Source: Cytidiella melzeri
Taxonomy: Eukaryota; Basidiomycota; Agaricomycetes; Polyporales; Irpicaceae
Assembly: GCA_022592445.1 (NCBI GenBank)
Contig: JABYQR010000036.1
Span: forward strand, 146,971-210,970
Direction of reading: 5' to 3'
DNA: 64,000 nt
Shown: one piece after another, positions 22,971-33,367 of the stretch
Layout of the letters: each line of letters starts with the position of its first letter
How positions within the stretch are numbered: position 1 is the stretch's first letter
Notes under the pieces: model-generated
Told to the model about the DNA's origin: nothing
The model's input: only the letters and a program-made list of their open reading frames with translations
Database searches by the model: none
Made by a program: the position numbers and the translations under genes

Positions 22971-24103
22971 CTGGCTACGTCGGGCCTCTGCGCACAGCTC
23001 CCCCATTATATCTCTCAATTGCAGTGTATGGATCAGTCCGAGTAGTAGATGGTTGAGGGGGTGCTAGGTTGGAGAGCAAAGTATTAGATGAGAGGTGGAA
23101 ACAACGATAAATGGGTTGGCTCACCTGGGACGGTAGTCTCTCACATCTTGAGCAGGAGTGACCTGCATCGAATATGGATTGCGCTCTTGGTAACCTGGAA
23201 GTGGATTCACGACGTTGTAGTTGGGCGGGGCGCTGCTGTCGGCTAGAACTGGGGCCCGCCTCGCTCGCTTGTCCTTTTCCTTTCCCTCTGCCTTTCTCTG
23301 AATCTGCCATCGTGATATCCCCTTTCCCTTTCGCGTGGATCCTGAGTAACTCTTCTGTTGTGATAGGTTTCTGTCCTTGCTCTTTCGCTTTCCCTTTCCC
23401 TTGCCCAGAGCTTGCGTTGGGAGGTTCTGCCCATTTCCCAAAGGGTACATTGGGAGGAGGATTCTCCCTCTCTTTCCCTTTCCCAGACGCACTTGCTCCC
23501 CCCTTTTGCGATGCACCTGCCAACTCCTTCTTATAGGTCTTCACCAAACTGGTCACGGTAGACTTGGAAATGATATCTGGCCGCAGCTTAGATAGGCGGA
23601 GGCTGTACATCTCCAGCGACTCATCTGGTCTGAAAACTCTTTCAACCACTGCTTCGCTTTCAGCCTGTTCTCGTTCTGCGTCTCCAAGTTGTGACGCTCC
23701 TCCTCCTTGCGCATGCGCTCCTCCTCCTTCTTACGCTTGCGGCTCTCAACCTCCTCGAGCTTGCGGCGATCCTCCTCCTTTTTCCACCGCTCCATCCACT
23801 GCTCATGATCATTCAACTTCCCCTGAGGAGGCTTTTTCTGCCCCTCTTTCTTCCCACCGAACAACCCACGTTTTCTGTGGCGACGGCTGCAGAGAGCAAA
23901 TTGAACATTGTGTGCAACAGTCATGAGCAGAGTCGACTCACGACGTTTCGTCCCTGTGCACAGGCACTGACATGGCCGCATTCTCAATTTTGTCCCCGGA
24001 AGCGGCCACGGTAAAAGTGTTTGCGTTCCAAGACGTGGGCACAGATACAGCGGGCCCAACGGTAGCAAGTAATGCGAGAGCGAGGGCAATGTGAAAGTGC
24101 ATG
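22971..24103 (-). pseudogene. Repeat-family gene: secreted-like N-terminus plus charged and Gly/Lys-rich region, frameshifted
   Basis: ATG at 24103 gives MHFHIALALALLATVGPAVS, a signal-peptide-like start, followed by PTSWNANTFTVAASGDKIEN. An intron (about 23886-23940) joins to a Lys/Glu-rich coiled-coil-like segment (RRKLEEVESRKRKKEEER). Near 23660 the reading must change frame to continue into VERVFRPDESLEMYSLRL, and again near 23240 to reach NYNVVNPLPGYQERNPYS and VRDYRP. These shifts have no good splice sites, so the copy looks damaged. The family is unknown. A second copy lies at 49541-50226 on the other strand. The protein part NPPPNVPFGKW is shared by both copies. Confidence 0.5.
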
Positions 24104-24384
24104 GTAAAGAACTTGAACAATGGCGTAGGCAGAATAAAAGCGATAAAAACAAAGCAAGATGAGCTACAAAATGTGTCAGAACGAGCTTTCAGAGTCGCAC
24201 AGAGGGTAGAATACGCACCAACCTGTGCTATCAGAGCTTGCGAGTGACGAAGGGGGTACTCTCAAAGTTGGGAGACACCCAAGTGCGCCAGCAGTGGTTT
24301 TCATGTCCCTCCTATCATACACCGCACTGCCTGAGACTGATGAACCTGGTCGTCAACTCATGAGACTGTGTACTGCTTTGGCAC
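23877..24384 (-). repeat. Dispersed inverted repeat, copy 1
   Basis: This ~508 bp matches 49229-49775 in opposite orientation with scattered substitutions and one ~39 bp extra segment in the other copy. It covers the 5' flank, first exon, first intron and start of exon 2 of the repeat-family gene. Its outer edge at 24384 lies 1 nt before the nucleotide preceding the ATG of the plus-strand GAT-EH gene (24386). Confidence 0.9.
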
Positions 24385-24385
24385 C

Positions 24386-27351
24386 ATGAGCTCTCGCAAC
24401 AGCCTCCGCGCTCGACTCCGCAGCTCACATCATACACAGCTCACCCAATCTCTCACTCCTACCTCGATCACCTATGACCTTCAAGAGGCTACGGAAAGCT
24501 GGTGAGTCTCCTCAACAAACTAACATAATCACTTCAGCACTGCGCTCACAAGACATTGGTCGTCAGCCCTTGGCCCCGAGTCTCCCTTCAGTGCGCAGAG
24601 GCAATATGCACCACCGCCTGGCCCCCCTCCCAACTGGGAGGCCGCCTTCGGGCTCGATCCTGACGTCTCAAGACGACAGAGCACCAGTCGCCAACGGGGG
24701 ACCGAAAGACCTGAGCCAAAACCGAGGATCTTGTCCCATGATGAAGAGGTGCAGCGCCTCCTCAAGGTCTGCAGCAGCGCAAAGGGAAATGCCCAACTCC
24801 TGCGCGAAACTCTGGCGTACACAAACCCAGAGGAGCTGGCAGGAAACGAATTAGTAGTCGTGCGTTGCATCGAATGTCAGCTCCAAGTGTCATCTTAACC
24901 TCTACACACAGGAATTTCGAAAGAAATGCCGTCAATCTCAAAAGTTCATCGCCACCACGATCCCATGGGCTACCACCGCGGCGGAGCAGTCTCGCACAGC
25001 AGCTGCCGTAGACGCAGAGACAAACGAGGAAGCACTGCTGGCGCAGCTGCTCGCGGCCAATGAAGAGGTCGTGGAAGCCATCAAGATGTACCAACAGGCA
25101 GCGGATGGCGTGGCCGAGTCCGAGCAGCGAAACAAGAAAAAGGCAGAGGGAAAGGTGTGTCCTACATAGTACAGCATATGTTGATCCTGGCATCATGCAT
25201 CCTTCGTAGCTTCGGGCGTTGGATGCCATCACATCTTTCGAACCAACCCCTCCCGAGGCCTCCCTGGTTGACCTCATCTTCGAAATCGGCGATCCTCATG
25301 GTCGAGGCGGCATTACCACCGAAGCTCTGCACAAGATCCTTGGAGGATCTCGCCTGCCACCTCAAACGCTCAATGCCATATTCGATATCGCAAACGTCGA
25401 AGAGAATGAGATGTTCTCCAAGCATTGCGTAGGGGTCGCCGTAAGATTGATTGGGCACGCGCAAATTGGCGTCCCTATTGTCGAAGATCTCGTGATAAGA
25501 GGTGTGTTTCGCCGGCTTGTATGGGGCTTGTCCTTTCCTCATGTACGTTAGCTGGACCTCTTGCGACTATTGACGGCCTCGAGGCGTCTCGAACAGAAGT
25601 CAACCAGAATCATGCAACTTCTTCGACCTCAGCTGCCACCTATCACCAGCCAACACCAGGCTTCCAGACAGAGAATTTGCCTGCCCTGACATCCGAGGAT
25701 CGCCAGAAATTTATGAAAATATTCAACGGCAGCCAGCCGACCAACGGCGTCATCGATGGTACGCTGTCTACCCCTGTAAATATGTCGGAAGCACTGAATT
25801 TCATAGGAGCCCGCGCACGCGAGCTGTTCATGAGGTCACAGCTCTCTAGCGAGACCTTGGGAAAGATATGGTGGGTATACACACACTGTGATTTTTGGTT
25901 TAATCTGAATATCCTTTAGGGACCTCGCGGATACGAGCAAGCGCGGCGCTCTTGATGCACCGGCATTCACAATCGCCATGTATCTTATTCAGGCATGCAT
26001 GGCTGGCACGCTTGCTTCTGTTCCGTCTTCTTTACCCCAGCACCTGTATTCCGAAGCGGGGTTTGTGGTGCCCCCATCAGCTTTTGCCCTGCACTTTGCA
26101 TCTGGTTCTTCATCCTCTACACAGCCGCAGTCACCAGCCTGGGACGTACCAGCGGATGTAAGGTCAAGTGCTGACGCATTTTTTGACGTTTTCGACGAGC
26201 AACGGCAAGGCTATCTAAGTCGAGACGTCATACAGGAGCATCTCAAGCAGACCGGTCTTCCTCAAGAGACTTTACAACGAATATGGTAGGTTCTAGTGGC
26301 TCTTACCTTGAGCTTCTCGGCGCTGACATCTGTATGTTTAGGGATTTGTCGGATATGAATACAAACGGTCGTCTCTCACGCGAAGAATTCGCTGTAGCAA
26401 TGTCCTTGATCCAAATGGCTGAGCGGCGAGAACCGCTACCTGCTGTACTACCCACTACCCTTGTGCCGCCTACACATCGGCCTCCAGTCGTATCGGTCCA
26501 GTCGGTGACCGCAGACGTAGGGATTCACTACAATCTGAGCAGTCGTAATATCCTCTGAGCTTTGTCTTTCTTTAGCTGATCGGTCTGGATTTCACTGATG
26601 AACCAAGCACGTCCGGTCTTGGAAGACCCATTACACCAACAAGTTCTCCGCCACCGTTACCGCCACGAAGTCCAATGAGCCCCACCTCTTCCTCATATTT
26701 CAAGCCTCTCCCTTCAGAAAGTTCGAGTATGCCGTCAACACGCTCGGGCTCCACTGCCCCTGCGCAGAGTGGCTCATCAACCCATCCTGCGGGATGGACA
26801 TGGGACGTATCGATTGCCGACAAAAGTAATTCAGATAGGTTCTTTGAGACGCTCGATCCTTGGAAGGCTGGCTTCATTGAAGGTGACGCTGCTGTCGGCT
26901 TCATGGCCAAGTCCAAGCTGCCCTCTCACGATCTCGGGAGAATATGGTGTGTGCGCCCTGATGCTTTGGGGAAACCTCTGAGCTTCATTTCGGCTGGAAC
27001 AGGGACCTGGCTGATATTGACCAAGATGGACGACTCACAAGAGAAGAGTTCGCGGTCGCTATGCACTTGATCCGTGCCAAGCTCGCGGGAGGTGATATTC
27101 CCGAGACGCTGCCCGCGTCGCTGGTACCTCCTGCAAACCTAGCCACGCTGCCCGAACACAATGCTACCCTCACTGCCACGACTGCACCTGGGCCACCTCT
27201 TCCACCGAGGCCTGCAGGATCTACTTCGAATCCACCAACGAATCCACAGGAAGCTCGGACAGGCGACGCTGAAGTTGTGTCTCCATTGCGATCATCCACA
27301 CCGCCACCACCGTACGAAGAACCCAATGCTGCCAACATATTCAGTTCCTGA
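24386..27351 (+). CDS. GAT-domain plus four-EH-domain fusion protein (EDE1-related)
   Basis: The start ATG at 24386 and first exons (24386-24501, 24538-24859, 24912-25154, 25210-25501) are in phase. Residues about 80-190 match the GAT helical bundle of Lsb5-type adaptors (VQRLLKVCSSAKGNAQLL, CRQSQKFIATTIPWAT, LAANEEVVEAIKMYQQAAD). The next exon runs directly into an EH domain (FEPTPPEASLVDLIFEIGD), and three more EH domains follow (FMKIFNGSQPTNG...LADTSKRGALD; FFDVFDEQRQGYLS...SDMNTNGRLSREEF; FFETLDPWKAGFIEGD...). EH2 and EH3 are closest to EDE1 in this window. No coiled coil, UBA or VHS domain is present. The tail ends PPPPYEEPNAANIFSS. A role in ubiquitin-dependent endocytic sorting is inferred. 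No ATG suits a separate EH gene. Confidence 0.8.
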
Positions 27352-27819
27352 TCGTGTACAATCTATTGCAACGTTGTCGTGTGTATCTGATAGGACTTGA
27401 CAGCGCGTTGTATCCGTATTATTTGCCGATGTCTGCGTCCAATAGGATCTGATCGTGTATTACAAGAAGAACTTGAAGAAGCTATATACTTATTACTTTT
27501 ATTGAACAAGGACTAGCACGAGTAGTACAAGAACAACGGCCAGGTACTAGTCTGTCGTATGAATGCCAGTACTGTCATCGTGCTATACTTGATACTATCA
27601 GCAAGGGCGAGTTGCGGGAAACCTCCAATGAAGGCTTCCAGCGCCTATATACACCACGTTTTCTGAAATCGACGACCATCGTTGACTGAAGCTCTTACTC
27701 GACCTCTCACCATCTTTTCTCTCCTCCCTCAGCAAGCTTTTTATTCCCTTACGAGTCTCATTTTCACGAACGGTTCTACAGCATTTTGTAACAATCATCA
27801 TACTCTCGCATAAGATATC
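27352..27819. other. Intergenic, no supported gene
   Basis: 3' flank of the GAT-EH gene and promoter of the Pin4-like gene. A pyrimidine-rich stretch just before 27820 fits a 5' UTR. Confidence 0.5.
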
Positions 27820-29640
27820 ATGACAAACACTTCGCCCACCCCGGATATCTCTACCCTGTCGCTCTCTTCCAGGCCGTCCCAGCAACGTCTTCACGAAGCT
27901 TACGATTACGATGGCGCAGGCAGCGGCAACGGAAGGAACCCATACCACTTCTCCACTTCTCCACCTATTCCAGCGCAGTCCCAGTACAACCCGCTAGGAC
28001 TGAGTCAGTCACCCCTCAAGAACAAGACCGTGCGTGGAGGTTTGCCCAGTGTACGTCCCTTGTGCGACGCGCTGTTTGCACTTGTCACATCCTGACTGCT
28101 TGAATGTGCCAACAGCAATGGCTTGACAATGCGGCCGTCGGCATCCCAGACAATCGCTCGCTGTCCCCGAACAACAATTCTGACCTTTCGTCGTCCGGAG
28201 GTTCGCCTACCATGGGGCACGTCCTTACTCCCAACGTCGGTCCTACGACCCCTGGTGGTCTGGGTGCAGACGAAGACATTATACCCACCGCAATCGTAAT
28301 CAAAAACATACCATTCAATGTAAAACGCGAGACGCTACTTGATATAATTGTTGGTGGCCCTTTTTTTTCTAACGCTGCTACCGCCCCATGTCACTCATTT
28401 GCCTCACCTCTCAGGCTTCTCTTGCCATCCCGACGCCTTACGCATTCAACTACCATCTTGACCCCGCGGGCCATTTCCGCGGTCTTGCCTTTGCTAATTT
28501 CCGGCAGTCGGCCGATGCTGACGCTGTCGTCGCTGCTCTCAATGGTTTCGATGTGCAGGGCCGCAAGTTGCGCGTTGAATATAAAAAGGTGCTTCAGGCG
28601 GGTGAAAAGGAGCGTATCGAGCGTGAGAAGGCTATCCGCCGCATGCGCTCCATGCAGCTTGAGAAAGAACAGGCTGCCATGCAACATCCGCCGTATGACG
28701 ACTTTGCTAGTCCGACGAGCGCCGCCATCGCTCCGCCGTTCACTCCATCGCGCTCGTTCTCGGGCACATCGCCGTTCCCGTCGTTCTCACCGTCGCAGCT
28801 GCAACTCCCCCCAGTACCTCCGCTTCCGACGTCAGGTGGTTACAGCCTCAGTAGCTCGCCGCTTCCTCCTGCTACGCCGGGCAGTGTCAAGTCCCCGTCC
28901 ACGGAGCTCGATCTGAATGATCCTTCCACCCTCGAGATTTACTCGCGCATCCTGTTGTTCAAGGACGATCCTATGAGAGATGAGCTGGCCTTCTCCCGAG
29001 CACTTTCTGCTAAGCAGAGGCGAGTTGTTCATCTCGTTGCGCAGAAGTTGGGCGTGTATCATTACTCGGTGGGCGAGGGCGAAGAGAGGTATGCCGTCGT
29101 CACTCGGATTGACCCTTCCACCGTACGTTTGTCTTCTTGTTCTACTAGTTTCCACACTCGTCTTACTTCCGTGTCACGTAGCAGCAGCAACAGCAGCAAC
29201 AGAGTACTTCGATTCGCCATACTCTCTCTCGGGCTCCTTCGTCTTTCTTATCTGCAGCTGCTCAGACGCAGTCCCTGCGTATGAAGAAGTCTATGCCCGA
29301 CATGAAGTCCTTGCAGTCCAACGCACCCCGTCTCGTTACCCGGGCCTCTAACGGCAACATTCGTGAAGGTTATGCTACCATTGCCTCTCCATCCAGGCGC
29401 TCGCCAGGTGGCTTCGCCGCCCTCTTCGGCAACTCCGCTTTCGGCAATGCTATCCCCCCTGTCCCCAGCTTACCTTCCAGTGTCACTGCGTCTGTGAATA
29501 ATGGTGGGCTCGACGCTGGCGTCGTTCGCCAGCCACGAGGTCCTGGTGTAGGTGGATTTGAGTCTCGCAGGGAGAGGCGGGAAAGTCAGACTCAGCGCTC
29601 TGGCTTTGAGGCGCGTTCTCACGAACCTTTGGAGATTTAA
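27820..29640 (+). CDS. Pin4/Cip-like RNA-binding protein (RRM + R3H)
   Basis: ATG at 27820 starts MTNTSPTPDISTLSLSSRPS. After an intron near 28049-28114 comes a split RRM: TAIVIKNIPFNVKRETLLDI, then, past an intron near 28350-28414, FNYHLDPAGHFRGLAFANF and LRVEYKKVL. A basic helix (EKERIEREKAIRRMRSM) follows. The R3H-type region is LEIYSRILLFKDDPMRDELA with QRRVVHLVAQKLGVYHYS. The next intron ends at 29181 in a run of CAG acceptors. The C-terminus is Ser/Pro/Arg-rich. The same domain order is found in S. cerevisiae Pin4 and S. pombe Cip1/Cip2, involved in stress and cell-cycle mRNA control. The gene is intact. Confidence 0.9.
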
Positions 29641-30316
29641 TTTCGCCCAACCAAGAGCTTGGTGTCTTTTTTGTCCTTGATTCCACGTCCTCATACAGGC
29701 GATCCGGACGTTTTGGAGAAGGTATTTAGGACACTCAATCTCATTTCTTCGTTGCGTTTTCGCCACACTCTACTCCCAAATCTGCTTTTGGCTTTCGGCT
29801 GTTTCTTTTTTTGTGCATCGTCCTCTCCCGTTGTTTTTGTTATGCCCGCTACCAGCCATCTGACTTAATGCACTATCACCATTACCACTTACTTCAGCCA
29901 CGTTGTTTTAGTGTTTTCTTTTCCACAGAGCAAGCGAAAAGAGTTTCACCCGGTCTTTTTGATGCTCGCTGTTTTCTTTCGCAGTCTTTGTTCTCTGGTA
30001 CTTACCCCGTCCTATATCATAGTCACGCTGCTTTTGTCTCTCTTCTCTCGAGGAGGTTCATTCTCGACTTTTTTTTTCCACCCTTGGTTGTACAACTCTT
30101 TACAATATTAGAACCGAATGGATTTTCTTGTGGTGCTCCGGTTTGATTACTGGTCGTGTACTTTAATGCTGGAGTTACATATGTTCACAGATTCCGTTAA
30201 CCAGTCGTGCAACCCTCAGCTTTTCTTCGGCGAGGTCTTAAATCTAGTCCCAAGCGTCTAACCCAACAAGCCCTGTCAGCGACCTCCGCGTCCTCCTTCC
30301 GCAGACCACAGACAAC
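29641..30316. other. Intergenic, pyrimidine-rich 3' flank
   Basis: A T/C-rich tract on the plus strand (29750-30110) follows the Pin4-like stop codon and looks like a long 3' UTR. Frames across it have low-complexity Phe/Leu/Ser content only. Confidence 0.5.
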
Positions 30317-31714
30317 ATGCCCAGTTCAACAATCCTACATGCTGCATACTTTGCAATAGGCGCAATTGTTGGTGGAGGCGTAGCGACTGCGATTGACGGT
30401 CGCCGACGCACGGTCCTGCCTCCGCCACCGTCAAGTTCGTCTGCGACGGTACCCGGTCCCATCGTGGAGGTTCAACCAACTGGCGTAACGCGTATAACGA
30501 CTCCGAACGCGTTGATTACCGTGGACTCGCCTGTGTTGAAACATGGGAACCCAGGACCTATCTCAGACATGCTTGTGCGCAAAGCGTATGTCGCTGCGTA
30601 TGACAGACGTCTGAGGCATCCGGCTTGGGTACGCGACTTTCAGAGATCATCTGCACCCTTTGAGCTGAACCCGTTTCGGTTTGTATATTAGACCGCGGAA
30701 CACTTGACTCTTGCGTCGCTTGGAAAGTCGACGCTGGAACCGCGTGCTGCGAGTGAGGCAGGAGACAGGTCAAAGTCTGCATTTTATGAGGACGAGGAGA
30801 TTCCGCCTCAGTTCCGGGCCAAGTTGTCAGATTACGTCCGTAGTGGCTACGATCGAGGACACATGTACGTGCATTTGCTGAAGAAGCCTTTCATCTGAGC
30901 TCATTTATTTACCGTTAGGGTTCCAGCAGCAGATGCCAAATCCTCTCAGGTAAGACTACATAGGTCGTATGTTGGTGCGCTCGGGGCTTCACGATTTGTA
31001 GGCGGCAATGGACGAGACTTTCCTCCTGTCGAACATTGCTCCTCAAGTTGGCGCAGGCTTCAACCGTCACTGTCAGTATTTCACGAACGACTGTCATCAC
31101 GCGTACTCAGATCAACTTCTGCAGATTGGGCATACGTTGAGGACTGGTGCAGACGCCTGACAGGTTCCTTCTCCGACGTGTACGTGTTTACGGTTCCCCT
31201 GTACTTGCCAAAACTCGATGCAGATGGCAAATGGCGCGTCGTGAGTTCGTAAAATAGAGAGCGTCGTCATGACTCTGACCGGACGTTTCACAGCACCACG
31301 AGGTCATTGGTTCGCCTCCGAACACGTCTGTCCCCACGCATTTCGCCAAGGTTGTTCTAACGGCAAAACCGCCATCGCCCTCAACCCCTCATCTTCGTGA
31401 AATCTCGACTGGTGCATTTGTTCTCCCGAACGCTGAGATCCCAGACCAAGCCCCGCTAGAGAACTTTGTTGTGCCAGGTACGCAGTGACACTCACACATA
31501 TGAAATGCAACAACTCATAGTTGTTTATCCAGTGGAGGCGGTCGAAAAAGCCGCAGGACTGACTTTCTTCTCCGACGAAGTGAAGAAGGCTTCAAAGCAC
31601 ATTTGCAAAACTACAAAATGCGAAGTCATCGTTCGTAGGTTCGACGACGCTCAAAAACGACCGGACATGCGCAGAGCTATCTCTGCGCCAGGGGACGTCG
31701 GGCGCAAATCATAA
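30317..31714 (+). CDS. NUC1: Mitochondrial DNA/RNA non-specific endonuclease (NUC1/EndoG)
   Basis: ATG at 30317 gives MPSSTILHAAYFAIGAIVGG, a hydrophobic segment fitting a mitochondrial inner-membrane signal anchor. After introns the catalytic signature YDRGHMVPAADA is formed across a splice (donor after CACAT near 30864, acceptor before GGTTCC near 30920), supplying the general-base histidine. FLLSNIAPQVGAGFNR contains the metal-binding asparagine. Later motifs include VYVFTVPLYLP and HFAKVVL. The end is at the TAA of 31712-31714. Known function: ββα-metal nuclease acting in mitochondria and in cell death. All key residues that can be checked by eye are present. Confidence 0.92.
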
Positions 31715-31826
31715 TATACCAGAACTTTTGGTCCATCCGCTAGAAGGTCATATTGTACATCCGCACTTGCTCATCATATACACATCGTGATAAACAATGC
31801 GTGAATCTCAGTGGTCTCTTCACCTT

Positions 31827-32898
31827 TCATTTCTTACCCGCGTTTGCTTTCCAAGCATTGTAGTACAGTTCCAAATCCTCCCAAATACCGTGCCTACGCG
31901 GCTGCCAGCCAAGCAGAGTTCGACCGAGATAAGGACGAACGAGAGTTGTGCTGGCAATGGCTTCCTCATATACTAGGATAGGCTGCCGTGAGTACGAGCA
32001 CCCCCGCAAGCCCCAGCAGATCGAACAACTCACGATTTTCAGGTTTTACGTACTCATAGGAACCTTCCAGCCCAGCCACTTTCGCCAACTTTGCCAACAC
32101 CTCGTCTGTGCTCTGCGTAGTATCTTCCGACGCGTCGAATATCAACCCTTTCACCAGTGCACCTCTCTCAGCCGCACGAACGAAAAAGTCTGCCAGGTCA
32201 TCCTGGTGGACCACGGCCAACCGGCCACCTGGTTCACCAGGCCAGGTGAGCTTCCCGTCGTACGCGCTCTGGAACATCCTCGCAAAGATAGACCCGGAAC
32301 GACCATAAACCATCGAGGGGCGGATGACGATGCCGTTCACGTCCGGGTGGTTGATGACCTCCTGCTCGACTGCGCCGCGCCAGGCAACGAGGGACACGGG
32401 ATGACAGATAGGCGTGGTGTCCGTAACGAAGTGTTCGGTGTCATTGCCGTGAATCCACGTCCCCGAGGTGTAAACGTAGGTGGGCTTCGCCGACCCTTCA
32501 GGACGTTTGCGAGCGAGATCTCCGACGGCGTTGAGTAACATGAGAGAGACAGTTTTCAGATCCAAGCCTGCTAGAGCCTCGATCACCACGTCTGCCATGA
32601 TAACCGCAGACTCCCAGGACGAGACGTCGCCGGGTTTAGCCACGACGGGGATGACTGGTTGTCGAAACCAGGTGGTAAGTACTCAGGACGTCGAGAAACA
32701 GCTATCACCACTGACTCTCATTGGCGGCGAGTTTGTTCGCCCTGTCTTGCGAGCGCGTTTGCCCGAAGACTGTGTGTCCCGCTCGCAACAACGCTTGCGA
32801 CACCGGGAAGCCTATGAAACCTGCTGCACTACATTTGACACTCAGTGGCAGCAAAAAACGTATCGACATCGAACTCACCCAAACACGAAGACCTTCAT
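31827..32898 (-). CDS. NAD(P)-dependent epimerase/dehydratase (extended SDR)
   Basis: ATG at 32898 begins MKVFVFG; an intron joins to AAGFIGFPVSQALLRAG, giving the GxxGxxG Rossmann motif. A second intron (about 32645-32709) leads to VIPVVAKPGDVSSW. The main exon has YTSGTWIHGND, VIRPSMVYGRSGSIF and VVHQDDLADFFVRAAE. The final exon (31827-31983) gives TTLVRPYLGRTLLGWQPRR. These match atypical/extended SDRs with NAD(P)-binding domains. The classical YxxxK catalytic pair is not obvious, so the reaction and substrate are unknown. The promoter side carries a perfect 74-bp tandem duplication. Confidence 0.82.
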
Positions 32899-33367
32899 GC
32901 CTCAGAGTGTGCGTGCTGCCAGGTGGCGGTCAGATATCTAGTTGTGCGAAGACTCACGTCTTGCTAAAAGAGCAGACCAAGTGGGTGCGCAGTCGTTCCC
33001 ACAAGTACCATAGAAGTGCGTTCGTTTGTTGTTGCGACGGAGAGCCGCTGTCACTTGGGTGCGCAGTCGTTCCCACAAGTACCATAGAAGTGCGTTCGTT
33101 TGTTGTTGCGACGGAGAGCCGCTGTCACTGAGTCTACCGCGACGATGGTGCGAAGTTGACGACAGCGGTGGTATACCCTGTGATCTCATGTCATGAAACA
33201 AATGTCGTGGGAAGTGATAGAAGGCCATTTAAACAGTTTGTGGGTATGCAATCGTCACATACCTTCATGGCCAGCCTACCGAAACAACTGTCTCAAGCAA
33301 AGCGCAATCAGTGTCTGGTTATGCGAGCTCAAGAGCGTATGATAGCAAATTGATACTAGATGGTGTA
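32899..33367. other. Upstream region of the SDR gene, contains the 74-bp duplication
   Basis: Spacer between the SDR start and the mL46 stop codon. Apart from the tandem duplication at 32982-33129, nothing was recognised. Confidence 0.5.
32982..33129. repeat. Perfect 74-bp tandem duplication
   Basis: 32982-33055 and 33056-33129 are identical 74-bp units, directly adjacent, beginning TGGGTGCGCAGTCGTTCCCA. They sit 84 bp upstream of the SDR start codon (32898, minus strand). Perfect identity indicates a recent event. Confidence 0.95.
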
